Origin: Gracilibacillus salitolerans
Lineage (GTDB): Bacteria; Bacillota; Bacilli; Bacillales; Amphibacillaceae
Assembly (NCBI RefSeq): GCF_009650095.1
Contig: NZ_CP045915.1
Location: 4,898,001-4,962,000 of the forward strand
DNA length: 64,000 bases
Direction of reading: 5' to 3'
The notes under the pieces were generated by a model. The model saw only the letters and a program-made list of their open reading frames with translations. It did no database searches and was not told where the DNA came from. A program made the translations under genes and the position numbers. This document shows positions 46,517 to 55,240 of the stretch, in pieces; position 1 is the first letter of the stretch, and every line of letters begins with the position of its first letter.

Positions 46517-46529
46517 ATTTTTATAGCTC

Positions 46530-47321
46530 CTAATCATTTTCATTATCTGCCCCTAAAAAAACATAGCCAATTTTTTCAAGATAATAATCCATTGCTTGCA
46601 TTAACCATTCTTCCTCCTCCTTTGTAAATGGAGATGGAACCAACGCCTCTAGCTCCTTTAATTTTTCTATCTCTACATTCATATTTCCCAATTCTGTCAT
46701 AACATCTTTACCTAAAAATGTGAATATTGCTTCCATGTAAGATACAACCAGTTTTTGCACTTCTTCGTCCTCAACTGGTCTTCCAAATAATCTTTTTAGA
46801 CCTTTTGCCACTCTGATATACTCTTTATCAATAGCCAATTTTTCTTCTTCTGATTTTTCATCAAAAATTTCTGCTACTACAGCTAACTGATACTTTTCCA
46901 ACCATTCTTTTTGGTGCTTTTCTGTCTGCATATTACCAATTAATGTTACTAATACAGAACTGTCTACTTCTCTTTCATCCTCCAAAATGGTGATCGTCCT
47001 TCTTATTGCAGCTAATGATCTTTCAATATGTTCTTTTTCTTCTTCTAATTTTTTCATATGGAGGTTTAGTGTGCTATTTAGGCTTACCGTAAAGCTTGAA
47101 TGATTTAACAGTTCACCTATTTTCTCCAAGCTATAACCAAGGAATTTCAGGCTAACGATTTTTTGTAATGTAACAACATCTTCATCCGTATACATACGAT
47201 GTCCGGAATTTGGATGTTTTTCAGGTTGAAGCAGGCCAATTTCATCATAATAATGAAGGGTTCTAATGGATATTCCAGTTCGCTTAGAAAATTCCCCAAT
47301 CAAGTAGGTTTGCTTTGTCAT
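46530..47321 (-). CDS. MerR-family regulator
   Basis: 263 residues from ATG 47321 (GGAGAGGGGAGAG upstream); the longer frame to 47402 runs through the promoter and is discarded. MerR HTH: YLIGEFSKRTGISIRTLHYYDEIGLLQPEKHPNSGHRMY, dimer coiled coil about 80-120, and a larger TipAS-like ligand-binding C-terminal domain. It probably activates its own operon with the BmrA-like exporter in response to a bound drug; the promoter has the expected long spacer. Confidence 0.92.
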   Translation of the reverse strand: MTKQTYLIGEFSKRTGISIRTLHYYDEIGLLQPEKHPNSGHRMYTDEDVVTLQKIVSLKFLGYSLEKIGELLNHSSFTVSLNSTLNLHMKKLEEEKEHIERSLAAIRRTITILEDEREVDSSVLVTLIGNMQTEKHQKEWLEKYQLAVVAEIFDEKSEEEKLAIDKEYIRVAKGLKRLFGRPVEDEEVQKLVVSYMEAIFTFLGKDVMTELGNMNVEIEKLKELEALVPSPFTKEEEEWLMQAMDYYLEKIGYVFLGADNEND

Positions 47322-47351
47322 GAAACTCTCCCCTCTCCAGTTCTTAATCCA

Positions 47352-47382
47352 ATTATAAGACCTAACGTAACTGTAGGTGCAA
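47352..47382 (-). promoter_or_regulatory. MerR-type promoter with 19-bp spacer and operator
   Basis: On the minus strand TTGCAC and TATAAT are separated by exactly 19 bp, and the spacer region carries the dyad ACCTA...TAGGT (47360-47378). Over-long spacers with a central dyad are diagnostic of MerR-activated promoters, which need DNA untwisting by the regulator. Confidence 0.85.
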
Positions 47383-47519
47383 TACTTTTTTAGAAGAAAC
47401 ATGGTGACTTAAATGAGCAAATTTGACTTATGTATGGAGCATATGCGGTTACTCAGAATAAATAGGCAAAGATTTTTCTCTAGTCGCTAGGTGGAATAGT
47501 ATTTGATTGGTTAGTGGGG

Positions 47520-47633
47520 GTGAACTGTTACATTCCTTTATTTAAGGAAGGAGATCACCATTTAGACCTTTCTCTTAAAGGAACGAAGAAATTTAATCAA
47601 TTTATTGAATTACATTATGAAATTAAAAGGTAA
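47520..47633 (+). pseudogene. Small ORF or 3' remnant of an unknown gene
   Basis: GTG 47520 opens 37 codons (LFKEGDHHLDLSLKG, KFNQFIELHYEIKR) ending at TAA; the frame is open upstream to a TAG at 47481. A clear terminator follows at 47655, suggesting a genuine gene end. The residues look protein-like but I do not recognise a family. Confidence 0.35.
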
Positions 47634-47654
47634 ATTTTTAAACTAAACAAATAA

Positions 47655-47688
47655 ACAACAGCTCTAATAAGAGAGCTGTTGTCTTTTT
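47655..47688 (+). terminator. Intrinsic terminator
   Basis: Perfect 11-bp stem ACAACAGCTCT / AGAGCTGTTGT, 6-nt loop, then CTTTTTAA. It separates the remnant ORF from the beta-lactamase promoter. Confidence 0.9.
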
Positions 47689-47702
47689 AAATAAATTTAA
47701 GG

Positions 47703-47749
47703 TTGACTTTTTATTGATTACAATTGTAATATTATATTACAGTTGTAAT
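47703..47749 (+). promoter_or_regulatory. bla promoter with two BlaI-type operators
   Basis: TTGACT at 47703 and TGTAAT at 47725 (16-bp spacer) form a promoter. Dyads ATTACAATTGTAAT (47717-47730, perfect) and ATTACAGTTGTAAT (47736-47749, one centre mismatch) overlap it and carry the TACA..TGTA core of BlaI/MecI sites. Confidence 0.8.
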
Positions 47750-47846
47750 CCTGATATTACAAAGGTGGAATACATACTTACAAATAATGATTGGTAAAAA
47801 AGAAAACCGAAACAAGAAATTTATTCCAATAGAAAGAAGGTATCAT

Positions 47847-48764
47847 ATGGGGAAAGTAAATTCATACCATAAGTTTATATTGTACATAGCATTACTGGCT
47901 CTAATAACAATTACCGCATGCTCAAATACAGACAATAAAACCGATACATCAACCGACAAGAAAATCGAAACCGAGCAAACCATCAATATAGATGAAGAGT
48001 TTGCCCAGCTCGAGGGTGAATTTGACGCCCGACTCGGCGTCTATGCTATCGATACAGGTAAGAATCAAATCGTTGAATACAATCCTGATGAGCGTTTCGC
48101 CTATGCATCCACTTTCAAAGTACTAGCAGCAGCAACCCTGCTTAAGCAAAACGAAATCAAAGATCTTGAAAAAGTTGTTACATACAGTAAGGAGGATTTG
48201 GTTACTTATTCCCCCGTTACCGAGAAACACGTGGATACCGGGATGACACTGTTAGAAATTAGTGAAGCAGCCATTCGAAAAAGTGACAATACCGCTGGAA
48301 ATCTATTGCTTGAGGCACTCGGAGGTCCTAATAAGCTTGAGCAAGCTTTACGAGACATCGGTGATGACGTTACTGAGCCCGAACGATACGAAACCGAATT
48401 GAATGAATTCACACCGGGGAGCGAAAGTGATACGAGCACACCGAGAGCTATGGCTACCAATCTGAAGAAAGTCGCACTTGATGATTTTCTTCCAAATGAA
48501 AAGCGCGAATTGCTAATCGATTGGATGAAAGGAAATGCAACAGGTGATGCACTTATACGTGCTGGTCAACCTGAGGAATGGGTCGTTGGCGACAAAAGTG
48601 GAGCCGCAAGCTATGGTACAAGAAATGACATTGGCATTGTATGGCCGCCAAACAGAGAACCAATCGTTATTGCAGTGATGTCACGTCATGATACTCAGGA
48701 TGCAGAATATGACGATGAGTTAGTAGCAAAGGCTGCCGAAATCACACGAAACGCTTTAAAATAA
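47847..48764 (+). CDS. Class A beta-lactamase (lipoprotein)
   Basis: 305 residues from ATG 47847 (AGAAGG 7 nt upstream; an ATG at 47787 precedes it without a site). Lipobox TITAC (Cys25), so it is probably tethered to the outer face of the membrane. Class A marks: STFK at 88-91 (nucleophile Ser88), SDN at 146-148, E182 in ETELN (deacylating Glu) and KSGA in place of KTG near the C-terminus. It hydrolyses penicillin-type antibiotics. Under BlaI operators and followed by blaR1 and blaI. Confidence 0.93.
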   Translation: MGKVNSYHKFILYIALLALITITACSNTDNKTDTSTDKKIETEQTINIDEEFAQLEGEFDARLGVYAIDTGKNQIVEYNPDERFAYASTFKVLAAATLLKQNEIKDLEKVVTYSKEDLVTYSPVTEKHVDTGMTLLEISEAAIRKSDNTAGNLLLEALGGPNKLEQALRDIGDDVTEPERYETELNEFTPGSESDTSTPRAMATNLKKVALDDFLPNEKRELLIDWMKGNATGDALIRAGQPEEWVVGDKSGAASYGTRNDIGIVWPPNREPIVIAVMSRHDTQDAEYDDELVAKAAEITRNALK

Positions 48765-48771
48765 CAACAGT

Positions 48772-48812
48772 TGAAAGTACACATGTCAGTCAAACTGGCA
48801 TGTATGGCCTTT
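48772..48812 (+). terminator. Imperfect hairpin after bla
   Basis: ACATGTCAGT / ACTGGCATGT with extended flanking pairs (GAAAG / CTTTC) starts 8 bp after the stop. No T-run, so possibly partial read-through. Confidence 0.5.
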
Positions 48813-48967
48813 CATCCATCATTTTTGTTTAGTCTTTTCTAATGGCCAGATTTGTTTGTAGAGTCTAGAACCAAATAGCTAATTATTGCCTTTTCATTAG
48901 CAATTGACCTAGTGTAAAATGGAGATGCTTTAAGTAAATAATTTCGCGGTTAAGGAGATGAAGTAAG

Positions 48968-50740
48968 ATGTCTGCCCTCCACCTGGCTGGATACACGTTT
49001 ATATCTTCTTTCGTGGTCATTATTATTTTGTTGATCCGAAAGTTGTTTAAAAATCAATTAACATCCAAATGGCAATACAATTTATGGTTTACTTTACTGA
49101 TTGCGTTAACCATTCCATTACTTCCAACAGATTTATTGGATTTCGGGACCAAGTTCACATGGAATGAGAATCAAAACAGCATTTCGCCCTCATCTAACCC
49201 CTCCAGAGAAAATTTGGTTACAGAAAGCGAAAGGAATTGGATGCAGGATTTATCCATCTCCGTTAACCGGTTTGATCTGACATTATTAAACCAATCCATC
49301 ACCATTATTTGGATTACAGGTATGCTGGTGATGATTGCTTTAGTGATTCACGCATGGATAAAACTACAGCGAATTAAAAAGTCCACAAGCATCGTAGAAA
49401 ATCAAGAGATTCAGACATTATTCGAACAGTGCAAACAAAGCCTCCATATTTCGCGGAAGCCTGTGTTGGTGAATTCACCACTTATTAAGTCACCACTGAC
49501 ATTCGGTATTTTCAAAACTTATATTATTTTGCCATGTCATGCTGAAGCATGGCTGTCCAAGGAAGATCTTAAATATATTTTGTTACATGAATTATGTCAC
49601 TATAAATATAAGGATATTGCTACAAATTACTTAGTTGTTCTCTTCCAGATTTTGTACTGGTATAACCCATTGGTCTGGATTGCCTTCAGAGAAATGCGGT
49701 TAGACCGGGAGATTGCCTGTGACAGTTCCGTCTTAAAAATGCTTGATCAAAATCATTATGTAGCATACGGTAACACAATCATTAAGTTCGCTGACCAAGC
49801 CTTTCTTCAAAACCAGTTCGCAATCGCTAACCAGCTCGCTAGTTCCAAAAAGCAATTAAAAAAAAGGATTGAAAGGATTGCAACCTTCACAACGGAATCA
49901 AGACTTCTAAAACTGAAGAGCATTGTAATCTTTTTACTGCTAGCGGGGTTTGTCGTGAATCAGATACCAGTTGCTTCTGCAATGCCTTACGGTGAGGATC
50001 GGATCCATTTTGATAATAAACAGACCGTGTATGAGGATTTAAGCACATTTTTCAATGGATATGACGGTAGCTTTGTACTCTATGATTTGCAGAAAGCGCA
50101 ATATCTTATCTATAATAAAGACAAAAGTGTGTTACGGGTTTCACCGAATTCCACGTATAAAATATACAGCGCATTATTCGCGTTGGAATCAGGTGTGATT
50201 ACACGGAATCATAACTCCATGGAGTGGAATGGGGAAACATATCCATACGAAGCCTGGAACCAAAACCAAAATGTATTTAACGCAATGGAAAATTCCGTGA
50301 ATTGGTACTTTCAAAAGTTAGACAATAAGATAGGGAAGGAAAATATTCAGGCATATTTTCAACAAATAAATTACGGAAATCAAAATGTGTCTGGTGGAAT
50401 GGAAGGCTATTGGCTAGAATCTTCTTTAAAAATCTCACCTATTGAACAGGTGCAGACACTCAAAGATTTTTATACAAACCAATTTGAATTTGATGAGAAG
50501 AACGTTGAATTAATAAAAGATGCCATCAAGCTAGAGACGAAAGACAATGTAACATTATATGGAAAAACCGGTACAGGAACGATCAACGATAAAAATGTAA
50601 ATGGCTGGTTCATAGGATATGTTGAAGCAAAAAACAACACCTATTTCTTTGCAACCAACATCGAAAGCGACCATCAAGCTAAAGGCAGTATAGCCACTAA
50701 CATTACAAAATCTATTTTGGAAGACAAAAACATTTATTAA
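48968..50740 (+). CDS. blaR1: BlaR1-type beta-lactam sensor-transducer
   Basis: 590 residues; ATG 48968 after AAGGAG. N-terminal membrane helices with an M56 zinc-protease domain, HELCH at about 207 plus the later EIACDSSVL Glu, then a membrane helix and an extracellular penicillin-binding domain with acylation motif STYK near 395, a YXN-like region and KTGTG near the C-terminus. Beta-lactam acylation should trigger the intracellular protease to remove BlaI. Reads through to blaI after 22 nt. Confidence 0.93.
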   Translation: MSALHLAGYTFISSFVVIIILLIRKLFKNQLTSKWQYNLWFTLLIALTIPLLPTDLLDFGTKFTWNENQNSISPSSNPSRENLVTESERNWMQDLSISVNRFDLTLLNQSITIIWITGMLVMIALVIHAWIKLQRIKKSTSIVENQEIQTLFEQCKQSLHISRKPVLVNSPLIKSPLTFGIFKTYIILPCHAEAWLSKEDLKYILLHELCHYKYKDIATNYLVVLFQILYWYNPLVWIAFREMRLDREIACDSSVLKMLDQNHYVAYGNTIIKFADQAFLQNQFAIANQLASSKKQLKKRIERIATFTTESRLLKLKSIVIFLLLAGFVVNQIPVASAMPYGEDRIHFDNKQTVYEDLSTFFNGYDGSFVLYDLQKAQYLIYNKDKSVLRVSPNSTYKIYSALFALESGVITRNHNSMEWNGETYPYEAWNQNQNVFNAMENSVNWYFQKLDNKIGKENIQAYFQQINYGNQNVSGGMEGYWLESSLKISPIEQVQTLKDFYTNQFEFDEKNVELIKDAIKLETKDNVTLYGKTGTGTINDKNVNGWFIGYVEAKNNTYFFATNIESDHQAKGSIATNITKSILEDKNIY

Positions 50741-50762
50741 ATACGTAAAGGCAGGGATTAAC

Positions 50763-51146
50763 GTGACAAATAAAATACCCACTATTTCAGAGTCGGAATG
50801 GGAAGTATTGAAAGTGCTTTGGCAAAAAGCACCGCGAACAGCAAATGAAATCATTTCATCCTTGCCGGTAGAAACGAACTGGAAGCCGAAAACCGTACGT
50901 ACCCTGTTGGACCGACTCACTAACAAAAAAGTCATCGGTGTTAACAAGGATCAGCGCGTCTATACATTCTATCCGCTATTTTCTCAGAACGAATGTCAGC
51001 GCGCCAAAACAGAGTCTTTTGTAAAACGATTCTATGACGGCACCTTAAAATCGATGCTCGTTCAATTTATTCAGGATGAGGACTTGTCCGAAGATGATAT
51101 TAAAGAGCTACGATCTATTTTGGATAAAAAGCAGGTTAAAGAATAA
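50763..51146 (+). CDS. blaI: BlaI/MecI-type repressor
   Basis: 127 residues from GTG 50763 (CAGGGATTAAC upstream). Winged helix: ISESEWEVLKVLWQKAPRTANEI and KPKTVRTLLDRLTNKKVIG, C-terminal dimer helices. It should bind the two dyads upstream of bla. The family's cleavage site region lies near the end of the HTH domain. Confidence 0.94.
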   Translation: MTNKIPTISESEWEVLKVLWQKAPRTANEIISSLPVETNWKPKTVRTLLDRLTNKKVIGVNKDQRVYTFYPLFSQNECQRAKTESFVKRFYDGTLKSMLVQFIQDEDLSEDDIKELRSILDKKQVKE

Positions 51147-51210
51147 AACTCACTCTCTTCAAAGAAGGTATAATGCTTCAATCAGAGTAGAAAAGTGGAA
51201 TCACTGAGAA

Positions 51211-51236
51211 TTTTGTTAGATAATTATCTAACAAAA
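51211..51236 (+). terminator. 26-bp perfect palindrome after blaI
   Basis: TTTTGTTAGATAA / TTATCTAACAAAA with no loop; probably the terminator of the blaR1-blaI unit, or a regulatory dyad. Confidence 0.55.
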
Positions 51237-51283
51237 GAATAATACCCATTTAGGTCAAAATGTTTATTTAAATTTTCTACTTG

Positions 51284-51335
51284 TGAAAAACGGGCGCATA
51301 TCCTATTCTGGATATGCGCCTGCCTTTTGAATAAG
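51284..51335 (-). repeat. Terminator hairpin, one of two dispersed copies
   Basis: GGCGCATATCC / GGATATGCGCC with a TATTCT loop; on the minus strand followed by CGTTTTTC, so it ends the CRP-family gene at 51377. A degraded copy of the same 50 bp lies at 55388-55440. Confidence 0.7.
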
Positions 51336-51376
51336 AGATCGAACACCTTTTAGAATAATAGCATTTATAGCTTACT

Positions 51377-52045
51377 CTAATTCTGCAACACCTCGGCAAA
51401 CTCATGTAAGGAATGGTACTGCTTAATTTGATAATTCCGTCCTTCCTTCTGTATGTATCCTTTATCACAAAATTGTGCAAGCACATGCAACAAGTGCCGG
51501 TAAGATACACCTAAATAATCACAAACCGTAACATGTCTCTCCTTATAAACTCCTTCATCTGCAGTTTGCAAAATGAAATCTGCAAGCCTGTTTTCCAGCG
51601 GGAATGCTAAACTTTGCGTATACTTAGCCGCCATCTCTGTTGCTTTCACACTTAAAAATTTGGTTAATTCACGTAGAAATTTCGCATCTTCTAGCAATTG
51701 TTTGCGGTAGTAATGAATAGGAAGAGCAAAACAAATCGTCTTCGTTGATGCTTGAATCCCTTTTGTATAATAGACATCATGTAATAATTCCATTTCCCCA
51801 ATATATTCATTTGCATTGACAAAATTAATTAACGATACTTTTCCATTTTGATGGGTTATATAAATCTTTGCTTTTCCCTCCATAACGTAAAATAGAAAGT
51901 CTGGTCTCATGCCTTCTTGAATAATCCAATCATTACGTTGATACTCATGTACTTCGATAAGATCCTCGACTGGGAAGGAAAATAAATCGGCAATAGAATT
52001 CTTCTCCAAATACAGCCGCTTTTTTTCACCATTATAAATTTTCAT
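51377..52045 (-). CDS. CRP/FNR-family regulator (YeiL-like)
   Basis: 222 residues. N-terminal cyclic-nucleotide-binding-like beta barrel (FLFYVMEGKAKIYITHQNGKVSLINF, IGEMELL), C-terminal winged helix with VTVCDYLGVSYRHLLHVLAQFCDKGYI. No FNR N-terminal Cys cluster. The pattern fits YeiL-type proteins. Divergent from an MFS transporter 81 bp away with a perfect palindrome between, so it probably controls that transporter. Confidence 0.85.
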   Translation of the reverse strand: MKIYNGEKKRLYLEKNSIADLFSFPVEDLIEVHEYQRNDWIIQEGMRPDFLFYVMEGKAKIYITHQNGKVSLINFVNANEYIGEMELLHDVYYTKGIQASTKTICFALPIHYYRKQLLEDAKFLRELTKFLSVKATEMAAKYTQSLAFPLENRLADFILQTADEGVYKERHVTVCDYLGVSYRHLLHVLAQFCDKGYIQKEGRNYQIKQYHSLHEFAEVLQN

Positions 52046-52060
52046 TATTCACCTCAGAAC

Positions 52061-52074
52061 ATGAGATATCTCAT
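52061..52074. promoter_or_regulatory. Candidate operator between CRP-like regulator and MFS gene
   Basis: Perfect palindrome ATGAGATATCTCAT in the 81-bp divergent gap, 15 bp from the regulator start. TGAG..CTCA half-sites fit a CRP/FNR-fold recognition helix. Confidence 0.6.
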
Positions 52075-52126
52075 ATTATTTGTTTCTATCTCCATGATAA
52101 CATGCAATCTATGAGGGGGATACAGA

Positions 52127-53296
52127 ATGAACACACAACGCTGGATGAGTATACATTTTTTTAGTTTCTTTTTAACATGGGGGATTTTTCTACCTTATTG
52201 GTCAGGCTGGATGATTCAAACAAAAGGGATTTCGGTGTCTGAAGCTAGTTTGATCATGAGCTTAGGATTGGTAGCTAGAGGACTTTCTACATTATTTGGA
52301 TTTCCGTATTTATCAGGGAAAGTTAGCAGTAAAATATTATTAAAAATAATGGGAATTGGTACACTAGTTGCGATTGTCAGTTATATTCCGGCAAATTCCT
52401 TTGTCAGTTTACTAGTAGCAACGATCGCCTTACACCTATTTTATCCAACATTGATGCCTGCATTAGATAGTGTCGCAAGTGTTCTTGTACAAAGCAAACA
52501 ATTAAAACATTATGGAAAAAGTCGCCAATGGGGATCGATTGGTTTTGTCTCTGTTGGGATGGTTCTAACCATTTTTACAGGGCTCCTCGGTGATGAAATC
52601 ATTTTATGGGCACTATTACTTGGCGTAATCGGATTTGTGTGTCTTGATTTTATGCAAACACCTGCTATTTTATCTAAAAAGCCACCAGTAGACAAAACCA
52701 AAAACGTAGGAATATTACAATTATTCCGTATCAAACACTTCAGCTTGGTACTGATTATTGTTATCTTATTGCAAGCAGCACATGCTACTTATTACAATTA
52801 TGGCTACATTTTTTTACAAGAAATACAAGCACCAACATATCTGATTGGTTTTATTATTAACATTGCCGTAATTGCAGAAATCATATTCTTCTCCATTGCA
52901 GATAAAAAGTTTGATAAATTTTCAATTGGATCGTTACTGACAATCGCAGCAATTGGTTCATCTGTCCGTTGGATATTAGTTTTTGCCTTTCCGAATGTGA
53001 TTATTTTCTGTATAGCTCAAACGTTACATGCATTGTCGTTTGCTATGGCACATTATGCCTTTATGAAATACTTAATCAAAAACATTCCACACTTACAGAT
53101 ACCAAAAGCACAAGGTGTTTATTCTGCGTTAGCACTTAGTTGGAGCACTGCTGTATTCACCATTTTAGGTGGTTATTTATACGAGATCGATCCGAGATTA
53201 TCCTTTATTGGAATGATTATTTGTACGATTCCAGCTATGTTGCTTGCACTTATATATCGAAGATTAGAACATAGTGAGAGGGACTTTTATTTCTAA
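52127..53296 (+). CDS. MFS transporter (HcaT/MFS_1-like)
   Basis: 389 residues, 12 helices. The N-terminus SIHFFSFFLTWGIFLPYWSGWM and the RQWGSIGFV segment fit the HcaT/nucleoside-H+ symporter-like branch of MFS, whose members import small aromatic acids or nucleosides; substrate not shown here. Weak ribosome site ATGAGGGGGATACAGA just before ATG 52127. Divergent from the YeiL-like regulator. Confidence 0.85.
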   Translation: MNTQRWMSIHFFSFFLTWGIFLPYWSGWMIQTKGISVSEASLIMSLGLVARGLSTLFGFPYLSGKVSSKILLKIMGIGTLVAIVSYIPANSFVSLLVATIALHLFYPTLMPALDSVASVLVQSKQLKHYGKSRQWGSIGFVSVGMVLTIFTGLLGDEIILWALLLGVIGFVCLDFMQTPAILSKKPPVDKTKNVGILQLFRIKHFSLVLIIVILLQAAHATYYNYGYIFLQEIQAPTYLIGFIINIAVIAEIIFFSIADKKFDKFSIGSLLTIAAIGSSVRWILVFAFPNVIIFCIAQTLHALSFAMAHYAFMKYLIKNIPHLQIPKAQGVYSALALSWSTAVFTILGGYLYEIDPRLSFIGMIICTIPAMLLALIYRRLEHSERDFYF

Positions 53297-53368
53297 ATGG
53301 TCATATACATTTGGAGCTTCTAACTGGGGTGCCGAACATTTCGGAATTTTGTACGCTATACGAATTTC

Positions 53369-53424
53369 AACCTAAAAAAGTCGAATTCCTGTACGCTAAA
53401 GGATCGACTCTTTTAGGTTTGGCT
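53369..53424. terminator. Terminator after the MFS gene
   Basis: AACCTAAAAAAGTCGA / TCGACTCTTTTAGGTT (one mismatch) with a 19-nt loop; TTTGGCTTG follows. GTACGCTA occurs twice here (53351 and 53391). Confidence 0.6.
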
Positions 53425-53540
53425 TGTTAATCTATAGCTCAGTTAATTTGATTAAAGGTCATTTATTTTAAAAATCAGATTTGACTATTTTATTGTATTC
53501 TAAGATATGAGCTATCATTAATTTGCAAGTACTATTTGAC

Positions 53541-54041
53541 CTAACTCTGATACCAATATAAAGCGAGGTCATTCATTGTCGAAGGGTACCCCTGTTGTCT
53601 TAACATAGTTGTTATGTTACCTCGATGATAAGTACCATGATTAGCAACATGGAATAAAATTTCTGAGTAAGCTGTTTCTCTAGCACCTGTCCAAGGATTA
53701 TTCAAATTAATTTTTTGTTCCAAATCTTTTTGGCTATTCATCCATTCTTCATACTGTGAAGCTAGTTCTCCATAAGACTTAACAAATTCATCTACAGAAT
53801 ATACATTAGTCTTTTCTAAGAAAGCCATAGAAGCTTCCAATGCTTCCTGCATATCAATTCCTTTAAGTACTTGTAACCACATAACATCTACCACATAGAT
53901 GTGACTAAAGGTTTGAGCAATAGTTGGATAAGAACTACTAACCTCTTCATAGAGGACATTGCTTGGTAATTCTTTTATTCTTTCTAGTAACACCTTATTA
54001 GCCCAAATATGGTACTCATACATATTTCTTGGATGGTTCAT
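53541..54041 (-). CDS. DinB-family protein
   Basis: 166 residues from ATG 54041 (AAGGAGTAG upstream); the longer frame starts at 54122 inside the WYL gene end. Four-helix bundle with metal His residues in AQTFSHIYVVDVMWLQ and FHVANHGTYHRGNI. DinB/YfiT proteins are metal-dependent thiol transferases or damage-induced proteins of unclear role. Immediately follows the WYL regulator in the same direction. Confidence 0.85.
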   Translation of the reverse strand: MNHPRNMYEYHIWANKVLLERIKELPSNVLYEEVSSSYPTIAQTFSHIYVVDVMWLQVLKGIDMQEALEASMAFLEKTNVYSVDEFVKSYGELASQYEEWMNSQKDLEQKINLNNPWTGARETAYSEILFHVANHGTYHRGNITTMLRQQGYPSTMNDLALYWYQS

Positions 54042-54118
54042 TTTACATCTACTCCTTAACTTCTTATTTTTTAAAGTTGATATTTGTATTATAAAAAAAG
54101 ATATATGACAGCAGCTTG

Positions 54119-55033
54119 TCATACATCTTCATAAACTTTAATTATTTTTTTTGCCTCATCTATTAAAATTGATTGAAGTTCCACAGGTTTTATAATTTTA
54201 GCCCCACTACCGAAGCTTAAAAGAATAGATTTAAGCCATCCAGCATGTAGAGGTTGATAAACAGAAATTGTAAATGTCATACTTCCATCACTGTTAATAA
54301 CTTTTGAAGAATTCTGGAATTGGTCTAATACTTCTGCTAAGGAATTTGGATTAACCCAGATTACTACATCCTCAAAGCCTTCTAGCTTACAGTCTGAATA
54401 AGATGAATCACCTTTAATTTCGTGATTCTGTAGAAACTTTTCTTGTGTCAGAGTTATACTCATCATACGTGATACTCTAAATTCTCTATAATTCTGACGT
54501 TCTCTGCAATAACCATATAAATACCAGTTACGGAACTTATAATGAAGGTGAATAGGTTCTAATTCACGTGATGTAAATTCATTTTTATTACTTACATAAT
54601 CAAAGCGGATTACCCTTTTTTCATGTATAGCTTTTCTCAGATTCATTAATGAATTTGGTTCTGTTCTATGGCTTTCCAAGTCAACCAATAAAGTCTTATT
54701 GTTGCTATTTGTATCAAGTATTTTTAATCTATCTATTGTATGTTCAACTTCCTTATCTTCAAAAATACTCAATAAACTACTTAATACTGTGATTAGATTC
54801 AATATGTCATAAGAACCGATTAAGCTTTTATCAAATTTGTATCCTTCTATTATACCGAAACCTCCGTTAGTACCTTGGTAAGAAACGACTGGTATTCCAG
54901 CCGCACAAATAGCTTCGATGTCTCTATAAATTGTCCGCGATGATACTTGAAATTCATCAGCTAAACTAGAAGCTGACAAAATTTCATTATTTAGGAGCTT
55001 GAATATGATGGATATCAAACGTTCTAATTTCAA
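54119..55033 (-). CDS. WYL-domain transcriptional regulator
   Basis: 304 residues from TTG 55033 (AAAGGA 8 nt upstream). N-terminal HTH_11 (ASSLADEFQVSSRTIYRDIEAICAAGIPVVSYQG), WYL domain about 135-205 (HYKFRNWYLYGYCRERQNYREFRVSRM) and a C-terminal WCX-like domain. Such YafY-type regulators sense ligands or DNA damage by-products. Followed by the DinB gene after 77 nt, likely its target. Confidence 0.9.
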   Translation of the reverse strand: MKLERLISIIFKLLNNEILSASSLADEFQVSSRTIYRDIEAICAAGIPVVSYQGTNGGFGIIEGYKFDKSLIGSYDILNLITVLSSLLSIFEDKEVEHTIDRLKILDTNSNNKTLLVDLESHRTEPNSLMNLRKAIHEKRVIRFDYVSNKNEFTSRELEPIHLHYKFRNWYLYGYCRERQNYREFRVSRMMSITLTQEKFLQNHEIKGDSSYSDCKLEGFEDVVIWVNPNSLAEVLDQFQNSSKVINSDGSMTFTISVYQPLHAGWLKSILLSFGSGAKIIKPVELQSILIDEAKKIIKVYEDV

Positions 55034-55060
55034 TTCTCATTTCCTTTCCTCAATAATTGA

Positions 55061-55240
55061 TTAAGCGACCACTATCATTCCACTGACCGTACATTTTTTT
55101 CTTGTATTTTCAATAAACTTATCCAACCTTTTATTAAAAATATCCGGTTCATTTCTATAACTTTGTATTGTATCAATTCTAATCCTCCTGGATAGTTCAG
55201 GAAAATGAATGAAGTTCTGATATAATTGAATTAAAAAGTT
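55061..55240 (-). other. Open 60-codon stretch, possible gene remnant
   Basis: The minus strand between a TAG and a TAA reads ...FIHFPELSRRIDTIQSYRNEP then FNKRLDKFIENTRKKC, protein-like in composition but without a start codon or site in frame. It may be the 3' end of a decayed gene upstream of the WYL regulator; chance cannot be excluded. Confidence 0.25.
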
